A DNA stretch of 64,000 nucleotides from Hyalella azteca. Lineage: Eukaryota > Arthropoda > Malacostraca > Amphipoda > Hyalellidae. Made by a program: the position numbers and the translations under genes. Numbering within the stretch: the first letter of the stretch is position 1; the number at the start of each line of letters is the position of its first letter. The stretch is taken from positions 1-64,000 of the forward strand of contig NW_025936665.1 of the NCBI RefSeq assembly GCF_000764305.2. The letters are read 5' to 3'. Positions 61,901-64,000 of the stretch are shown one piece after another. The notes beneath the pieces were generated by a model. It had not been told where the DNA came from and made no database searches. It was given only the letters and a program-made list of their open reading frames with translations.

Positions 61901-63310
61901 CAGTTGAGCGACTGAATGGTAATACAAAAACAATACACTAGGATCAACCAGAAATTGCAAGGAGTCAACAAAAGTAAACTCAAAAGCAGTAACCGAAGTG
62001 CCAGACGATATTGAAGATAAAGCAGGACAGCCGTAAAGCGGTGCGGTCAAGTCGTACGAAATAGCTGATGAGGAATGCTGATGATAATTAGATACTCGAC
62101 GACAAATTATTTCGAATATTATAACTTGGTGAGCAACAGGAAGGAAATGAGTTACAAAAAAAGCAGTTCAATGAGACGACTTGACGTGTGAGTGTCAGTA
62201 GAATGTTTTGCATAGCTAATACCGAGCGCTGATCGAACGTCTCGCAGATGATAGAGCGTGACTAATGTTGATGAGGCGGCTGCTTGAATTCCGAAGACAT
62301 TTCATGCAATAAAGAGAAGTGAAATAATGAATTAGATGAACAACAAAGCTCAGATATTATTAGTGTTCTACATGAAGTATGAGCCTAACTGGGGAAATAA
62401 CGCCGTAAAAATCTTCAGTAAAGACCAACGTGTTGAAAGTAATACTTACACCAAGAGATAACTCTCGCTTGGAGTGCTACGTGCGTGTGATGTAGTGAGC
62501 AAGATTGGAATTCCGGCCAAATAAGCTAAGCAAAAAAGCTGACTCACATAAACACATCTAGACTCGCAAGCAAACTGTTAATAAGATGGAAAATCCTGAT
62601 CAAATGACAACCTTGCTTCACTTCCTAACAGTGCGCAACAGTTTGAACAGTTACATCGCTCCTCCTCCTGATATGTAGTCATAAATCAAATCCAACACTG
62701 AATCTTCATTCCCCCACCTCACATGAGTGAACGAGCATCTGTGAGCAGTTCACAGAGAATCTTATGAATCAATGACATTCTCCATGTCTATGCAGGAGTT
62801 GGTATCGTTGGTACTCACAAATTGAAAAAGTAAGTTTGATGTTCCACAAATTCGAGACGTTAATGGCGTTTGCTAGCGCAAGAACCGCAAGAAATGATGG
62901 ACCCGGGTGAGTCGATGAACCAATGCAAGAACAGAAGTACGGCGTTCTCGGTGATTTAATTTAAAACCTTGTTGCACTTCAGTCTCCATAACAAATTCTG
63001 GTGCATTTAAGATGCACTCGCATTGTGGGTGTAGATATGGGAAAAGAGTCGTGAAAAGAGAAGTCGTGAGAAGGTGGACGTTAAATACACACTGAAATGC
63101 GGAAAAGGTGTGGCGAAGCAGCAGCAGCAGCACACGCAGATGAAAGAAAATTGATATAAATAACTAAATAAAGTAAAATGAGAATAAAATAAAATAAGAA
63201 TAAAAAAATTCGGACGCAGACAAGTAGGATTAGAGCAGCTTACCCTGCGCCACTACTGTTGCCACATAATGGGTAGAAGCTAGAGTCATCTTCAGACGAC
63301 ATCCAATGAG
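27894..63310 (-). CDS. para: Voltage-gated sodium channel alpha subunit (para), 25 exons, N-terminus outside window
   Basis: Pore-forming subunit of the neuronal voltage-gated sodium channel in the axonal membrane. 25 exons (E1-E25, listed separately) join in frame to about 1,768 codons, from just before the domain I pore to the stop at 27896-27894. Visible parts: selectivity filter D (TQDYWENLY), E ([10 protein letters not shown]), K (ATWKGW) and A (TSAGWDG); domain III S4 [19 protein letters not shown]; domain IV S4 [20 protein letters not shown]; inactivation gate [21 protein letters not shown] linker site LRRGSRGS; and C-terminal [20 protein letters not shown]. Insect para is about 2,050-2,130 residues, so roughly 300-350 residues lie beyond the right edge. 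Known pyrethroid-resistance positions carry susceptible residues (M918, L925, T929, L932, L1014 in house fly numbering). Exons E3-E7, E15 and E16 have matching end phases and could be skipped without a frameshift. Confidence 0.97.
28982..29680 (-). other. para intron between E24 and E25
   Basis: 699 nt, donor GTGAGA and acceptor TTTGCAG. Nothing else recognised. Confidence 0.8.
29681..29951 (-). CDS. para: para E24: domain IV S1-S3
   Basis: Begins [16 protein letters not shown] and covers S1 ([18 protein letters not shown]), S2 ([20 protein letters not shown]) and S3 ([14 protein letters not shown]). Acceptor TTGCGCAG, donor GTGAGA, 271 nt, ending in phase 1. Confidence 0.97.
30484..30591 (-). 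CDS. para: para E23: III-IV linker, inactivation gate
   Basis: 36 codons, [20 protein letters not shown] then [19 protein letters not shown] is the insect form of the vertebrate IFM latch. The start is set by an AC rather than an AG acceptor: only then does the junction read [11 protein letters not shown] as in insect para. Donor GTGAGT. Confidence 0.94.
30592..30821 (-). other. AT-AC intron before the inactivation-gate exon
   Basis: 230 nt, starting ATGAGTATCG and ending GATTTTCAC. AT-AC ends give [11 protein letters not shown] across the junction. A GT-AG reading shifted 4 nt at both ends also keeps the frame but gives KKK-MRGSLEMF. The 5' end resembles a normal U2 donor with G replaced by A, so this is probably the U2-spliced AT-AC class known from vertebrate sodium channel genes. 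Confidence 0.8.
30822..30959 (-). CDS. para: para E22: domain III S6
   Basis: 46 codons, from [20 protein letters not shown] through [20 protein letters not shown] to NEQKKK. The phenylalanines used in pyrethroid and DDT binding in this segment are intact. Acceptor ATTGCAG; the 3' end is the AT-AC intron. Confidence 0.97.
31465..31659 (-). CDS. para: para E21: domain III pore loop
   Basis: 65 codons from [17 protein letters not shown] to ending NDAIDTNG. The filter region reads [16 protein letters not shown]. The residue just before the filter lysine is Trp (codon TGG), where insect and vertebrate channels that I recall have Phe. Acceptor TTTTCAG, donor GTGAGT. Confidence 0.96.
31705..32095 (-). 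mobile_element. Retroelement-like insertion in para intron 20, with interspersed repeat copy 3
   Basis: On the minus strand, the conserved core GGCCTGATGTGGCCTGTCGC (32035-32016) is followed by about 300 nt ending in an ACTTTACTTTACTTTATTC run, like the simple-sequence tail of a non-LTR element. The core matches the copies near 3985 and 5975. Boundaries are approximate and the family is not identified. Confidence 0.5.
32121..32243 (-). CDS. para: para E20: domain III S4-S5 linker and S5
   Basis: 41 codons, [20 protein letters not shown] then [20 protein letters not shown] and K. Acceptor GTTCAG, donor GTATTT. Phase 0 at both ends. Confidence 0.97.
32342..32702 (-). repeat. 19-bp minisatellite carrying the E19 splice donor
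   Basis: 19 copies of CATGAGAGTGAGTGCAGGG on the minus strand. The exon-proximal copy overlaps the E19 end: its CATGAGA is coding and its GTGAGT is the donor. 17 copies keep GTGAGT; two (units ending at 32493 and 32626) have GTGAAC. Unit variants repeat in a 7-unit, 133-bp higher-order pattern over the exon-proximal 14 units. The long plus-strand open frames here are artefacts of the repeat. Confidence 0.97.
32696..32818 (-). CDS. para: para E19: domain III S3 end and S4
   Basis: 41 codons, [19 protein letters not shown] then [18 protein letters not shown] and QGMR. It corresponds to the position of the mutually exclusive k/l exons in Drosophila; only one version is visible here. Acceptor TTGCTCAG. 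The donor GTGAGT is the first of 17 identical copies in the adjoining array. Confidence 0.97.
32819..33293 (-). other. para intron between E18 and E19
   Basis: 475 nt with donor GTGAGT. I looked for a second copy of the S4 exon (alternative k/l form) and found none. Confidence 0.7.
33294..33593 (-). CDS. para: para E18: domain III S1-S3
   Basis: 100 codons from [20 protein letters not shown] through S1 ([19 protein letters not shown]), S2 ([20 protein letters not shown]) and S3 ([12 protein letters not shown]). Acceptor TGTACAG, donor GTGAGT. The open plus-strand frame opposite it is a shadow. Confidence 0.97.
33825..33982 (-). CDS. para: para E17: end of II-III linker
   Basis: Acidic stretch [18 protein letters not shown], then [19 protein letters not shown], matching the insect YPADCF-type segment before domain III. 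Acceptor GCTACAG, donor GTGAGT. Confidence 0.94.
33983..34344 (-). other. para intron between E16 and E17
   Basis: 362 nt. The donor GTTATT is poor beyond the GT, the weakest donor in the gene; no better one fits the frame. Nothing else seen. Confidence 0.6.
34345..34608 (-). CDS. para: para E16: II-III linker
   Basis: 88 codons' worth in phase 1 to 1: [18 protein letters not shown], then a serine- and aspartate-rich stretch with [19 protein letters not shown], ending [11 protein letters not shown] as in the insect linker. Acceptor GTACGCAG. Skippable in frame. Confidence 0.9.
34818..34964 (-). CDS. para: para E15: II-III linker
   Basis: 147 nt, phase 1 to 1: [20 protein letters not shown], then [20 protein letters not shown] and PMDGLDLA. 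No recognisable domain. Supported by splice sites (CGTGCAG, GTAAGA) and frame. Skippable. Confidence 0.85.
34965..35496 (-). other. para intron between E14 and E15
   Basis: 532 nt, donor GTACGA, acceptor CGTGCAG. Nothing else recognised. Confidence 0.7.
35497..35701 (-). CDS. para: para E14: domain II S6 end and linker
   Basis: Begins [20 protein letters not shown], then [20 protein letters not shown] and [12 protein letters not shown], close to insect para. Acceptor GTGCCAG, donor GTACGA, ends in phase 1. A 41-bp tandem array starts 34 nt upstream of its acceptor. Confidence 0.96.
35735..35978 (-). repeat. 41-bp minisatellite upstream of the E14 acceptor
   Basis: About six copies of a 41-bp unit including CATAGTTACTACTGTTAACA (plus strand). 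On the minus strand each copy carries YTNAY-type sequences (for example TTAAC) that could serve as branch points. The nearest copy places one about 42 nt from the acceptor. Confidence 0.85.
36388..36584 (-). CDS. para: para E13: domain II pore loop and S6 start
   Basis: [18 protein letters not shown], then [20 protein letters not shown] with the filter Glu, then the S6 start [14 protein letters not shown]. The kdr leucine (L1014 in house fly numbering) is TTG at 36393-36391, the susceptible state. Acceptor CCAACAG, donor GTGAGT. A hairpin lies 20 nt upstream of its acceptor. Confidence 0.97.
36606..36629 (-). repeat. 10-bp hairpin in the branch-point zone before E13
   Basis: AGATAAGAGA and TCTCTTATCT flank a 4-nt loop, ending 20 nt upstream of the acceptor AG at 36586-36585. 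Confidence 0.75.
36878..37040 (-). CDS. para: para E12: domain II S4-S5
   Basis: 54 codons: [54 protein letters not shown]. It equals the position of the Drosophila c/d alternative exons; only one copy is seen. M918, L925, T929 and L932 are unmutated. K920 and V922 differ from the insect R and M. Acceptor ATGTGCAG, donor GTGAGA. Confidence 0.97.
37041..37399 (-). other. para intron between E11 and E12
   Basis: 359 nt. No second (c/d) copy of E12 found here or in the E12-E13 intron. Confidence 0.7.
37400..37573 (-). CDS. para: para E11: domain II S2-S4
   Basis: 58 codons: [58 protein letters not shown]. Acceptor ACAACAG, donor GTGAGT, phase 0 at both ends. Confidence 0.97.
37574..39207 (-). 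other. para intron between E10 and E11, remaining part
   Basis: 1.6 kb without recognised features. The 450-bp minus-strand open frame next to E11 is intron sequence read through. Confidence 0.6.
39208..39397 (-). repeat. 27-bp minisatellite starting at the E10 splice donor
   Basis: Seven copies (six of 27 bp, the last 28) starting exactly at the E10 donor. Each begins GTGAGT or a one-base variant (ATGAGT, GTGAAT), then ACAGCTTGTATTTCTCCCTGT or a CCAGTGGGC variant. Because 27 is divisible by 3 and E10 ends in phase 0, the E10 frame stays open through the array as nine-residue repeats such as VSTACISPC and VSPVGISPC. Confidence 0.96.
39398..39654 (-). CDS. para: para E10: I-II linker end and domain II S1
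   Basis: Acidic start [20 protein letters not shown], then [18 protein letters not shown] and S1 [20 protein letters not shown], ending DFLKMGNY. Acceptor TTCACCAG. The donor GTGAGTAT begins the 27-bp array. 257 nt. Confidence 0.97.
39655..44813 (-). other. para intron between E9 and E10
   Basis: 5.2 kb. No alternative exon, gene or named repeat recognised; open frames are short and lack sodium channel motifs. Confidence 0.55.
44814..44891 (-). CDS. para: para E9: I-II linker
   Basis: 78 nt: [20 protein letters not shown] then RASDHG, nearly identical to the insect segment [13 protein letters not shown]. Acceptor TCCACAG, donor GTGAGA, phase 1 to 1. Confidence 0.96.
45345..45450 (-). CDS. 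para: para E8: I-II linker
   Basis: [20 protein letters not shown], then [15 protein letters not shown]. The NPFI(E/D)P and QTVVDM parts match insect para. Acceptor TGCCCAG, donor GTGAGT, ends in phase 1. Confidence 0.96.
45451..48970 (-). other. para intron between E7 and E8
   Basis: 3.5 kb, AT-rich. A two-copy direct repeat with AAGCTGTAAAAGAAAGAT lies at 47930-47990. No exon recognised. Confidence 0.55.
48971..49027 (-). CDS. para: para E7: small I-II linker exon
   Basis: 19 codons, [19 protein letters not shown], phase 0 to 0, donor GTAAGT, acceptor CCCCGTAG. I do not recall an insect counterpart. It is predicted from splice sites and frame only, so it may be an optional cassette. Confidence 0.7.
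49053..49200 (-). repeat. 19-bp minisatellite upstream of the E7 acceptor
   Basis: Eight copies spaced 19 bp (one 18) built on ATCTTTCAGAATAGGGA (plus strand). On the minus strand the copy nearest E7 reads ATTCTGATAT, giving a CTGAT branch-point candidate 30 nt before the acceptor AG; the other copies read CTGAA at the same place. Confidence 0.9.
49790..49915 (-). CDS. para: para E6: I-II linker exon, highly charged
   Basis: 42 codons, [42 protein letters not shown]. Phase 0 to 0, with clean splice sites (CCTAG, GTAAGT). It is likely helical and charged. I recall no match in Drosophila para, so it may be lineage-specific or optional. Confidence 0.82.
49916..50899 (-). other. para intron between E5 and E6
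   Basis: 984 nt, donor GTGAGT. No feature recognised. Confidence 0.6.
50900..51304 (-). CDS. para: para E5: I-II linker with PKA-type site
   Basis: 135 codons: [20 protein letters not shown], then [40 protein letters not shown] and [18 protein letters not shown], all close to insect para. LRRGS is a consensus protein kinase A site. Acceptor CTTGCAG, donor GTGAGT, phase 0 to 0. Confidence 0.97.
51305..55423 (-). other. para intron between E4 and E5
   Basis: 4.1 kb. It contains the 32-bp minisatellite at 53615-54055. No alternative exon (such as the Drosophila optional exons) recognised. Confidence 0.55.
53615..54055. repeat. 32-bp minisatellite
   Basis: About 13-14 copies of a 32-bp unit containing ATGACAGTGTTGCAGCAATC then ATCTTAGTTAAC. 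Copies differ by a few bases. Not next to a known exon. Confidence 0.92.
55424..55663 (-). CDS. para: para E4: I-II linker
   Basis: 80 codons: [20 protein letters not shown], then [20 protein letters not shown] and [19 protein letters not shown], ending TKGRK. It matches the insect segments with AKSP, SYE(L/I)FV and KEKMSIRS. Acceptor GTCGCAG, donor GTAAGA. Confidence 0.95.
55934..55968. repeat. Two overlapping, mutually exclusive hairpins near the E3 donor
   Basis: Hairpin A: ATGCTGGTGCA (55934-55944) with TGCACCAGCAT (55950-55960). Hairpin B: TGCATTATATGC (55941-55952) with GCATATAATGCA (55957-55968). Both are perfect and share bases, so only one can form at a time. They lie 30-65 nt into the intron after E3. 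Confidence 0.85.
55999..56172 (-). CDS. para: para E3: domain I S6
   Basis: 58 codons: [40 protein letters not shown], then an acidic [18 protein letters not shown]. The pyrethroid-linked valine (V410) in YLVNLI is intact. Acceptor CTCCAG, donor GTGAGA. Confidence 0.97.
56173..58163 (-). other. para intron between E2 and E3
   Basis: 2.0 kb, donor GTGAGT. Nothing recognised beyond short direct repeats of ACAATAACTATCGTGT near 56300. Confidence 0.55.
58164..58308 (-). CDS. para: para E2: domain I pore loop
   Basis: [48 protein letters not shown]. The filter aspartate is followed by Tyr; an aromatic here is the tetrodotoxin-sensitive state in the family. Acceptor GGTGCAG; the first base completes a glycine codon from E1. 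Confidence 0.97.
59621..60476. mobile_element. Fold-back (inverted repeat) element in para intron
   Basis: Two arms of about 380 bp (59621-60003 and about 60095-60476) are inverted copies around a loop of about 90 bp. The outer ends GTCGAACAATTCTTCAGGTT and AATATTGTTCGAC mirror each other. Each arm reads [14 protein letters not shown] or PDFLNFEMS sequence toward its outer end, so both look like copies of the 3' end of one transposable element joined head to head. Family not identified. Confidence 0.8.
61010..61235. repeat. Degenerate tandem repeat of GTCGTGCGCAATG
   Basis: About five diverged units of 45-50 bp, each starting near GTCGTGCGCAATG and containing CGCAGTTCACT-like sequence. Rich in TGCGCA palindromes. 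Confidence 0.7.
63244..63310 (-). CDS. para: para E1 (first exon in window): domain I pre-pore segment
   Basis: 67 nt: [20 protein letters not shown] then AG with a split glycine, matching the insect pattern NWYSEDE...FPLCGN(I/S)SGAGQC across the junction to E2. Acceptor TCTTGCAG, donor GTAAGC. Domain I S1-S5 and the N-terminus must lie right of the window. Confidence 0.92.
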
Positions 63311-64000
63311 CTGCAAGATAATCAAATTCAAGGAAAACTTAGCGAGTTAAGCCATACTAGAACACCACTCAAAAATACGAGGATTTCCATCTAGAAAAAT
63401 CTTTGCCTCAGTAATAGGCAGACTGGGCTTCTCTCTGGTTAGACAGAGGCAAAAATCTCGGCATGCCACTTTTGAGTAATCCTAGTACACCTAGTTACTT
63501 CTGCTAGTTTAGGACGTGTCACAAGCAGTAATAATCATTCACACATTATTGGTTCTCTTTTCACAAGCTCCAATAGTTAATAGATCATAATATTTATTTC
63601 TCGAAGACTAAGTTTCCACCCGCAAAAATGTTCTGTGAGCGTTTCTCATCAAAACTTAATTCATGTTAATCTACTAGTTTTATATTGAACGCGTAGTCTA
63701 TTGATGCCCTCTGCTACGCCCGATTTAATTTGAATCTTCGGGAACAAAATGAACCATCATTCATGAATCAAAAAACACAAAAACTCCCTACAGCGCAAAC
63801 AAGATTTTATCTGGAATTATGTAGACAAGCACAATACAACGTAAATGCCGATTTCCTTGCTAATCGGCTAAACGCGTTATAAGTTCGATAGATAAAAATT
63901 ATCTTCGTCATTTGATAGTTGGCTGAAGCCGATATTTGTTAACTTGTCCATTGTCTTTTTCAATAATAAGTTCGCAACAATTAACATTTTTACGTGACGT
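63311..64000 (-). other. para intron upstream of E1
   Basis: 690 nt to the window edge; no further exon recognised. Confidence 0.6.

Larger units (their letters stand above)
58309..63243 (-). other. para intron between E1 and E2
   Basis: 4.9 kb. It contains the fold-back element at 59621-60476 and the degenerate repeat near 61010-61235. No other exon recognised. Confidence 0.6.

Overview
The window looks like arthropod nuclear DNA, most likely from a crustacean. It is AT-rich, with long introns, gustatory-receptor-type genes and one large voltage-gated sodium channel gene close to insect para. The crustacean placement is inferred from sodium channel residues that differ from the Drosophila protein as I remember it; I cannot name the species. 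Every convincing gene lies on the minus strand.

Layout from left to right. Positions 1-2195 hold a gustatory receptor-like gene (GrA) whose last part runs off the left edge. Positions 2196-11785 are intergenic and repeat-rich: scattered copies of a short interspersed repeat, a 16-bp-arm hairpin, a four-copy 56-bp array, a retroelement-like fragment and a broken Tc1/mariner transposon. Positions 11786-15739 hold a second gustatory receptor-like gene (GrB), complete in four exons and ending in the family signature TYVIIAIQF. Positions 15740-27893 are about 12 kb with MITE-like elements and minisatellites but no gene I recognise. Positions 27894-63310 hold 25 exons of the sodium channel gene (para), from just before the domain I pore loop to the stop codon. 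The N-terminus and domain I S1-S5 lie beyond the right edge. The 25 exons join in frame to about 1,768 codons.

The channel carries the expected parts: the D-E-K-A selectivity filter, an MFM-type inactivation gate, the domain II-IV S4 segments, a PKA-type RRGS site in the I-II linker, an IQ-like motif, and the conserved C-terminus. One intron, in front of the inactivation-gate exon, fits AT-AC ends far better than GT-AG ends.

The most unusual observation concerns tandem repeats at exon edges. Three arrays start exactly at a 5' splice site and repeat that site in nearly every copy. The first follows the domain III S4 exon (19 copies of 19 bp). The second follows the domain II S1 exon (7 copies of about 27 bp, open and in frame). 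The third follows GrB exon 3, where a 36-nt exon end plus a 20-21-nt intron start is copied twice more; a related four-copy array lies near 8.1 kb. Two further arrays sit just upstream of the acceptors of sodium channel exons E7 and E14 and repeat branch-point-like sequence. Together they suggest that splice junctions are seeding minisatellites here, producing clusters of competing splice sites.
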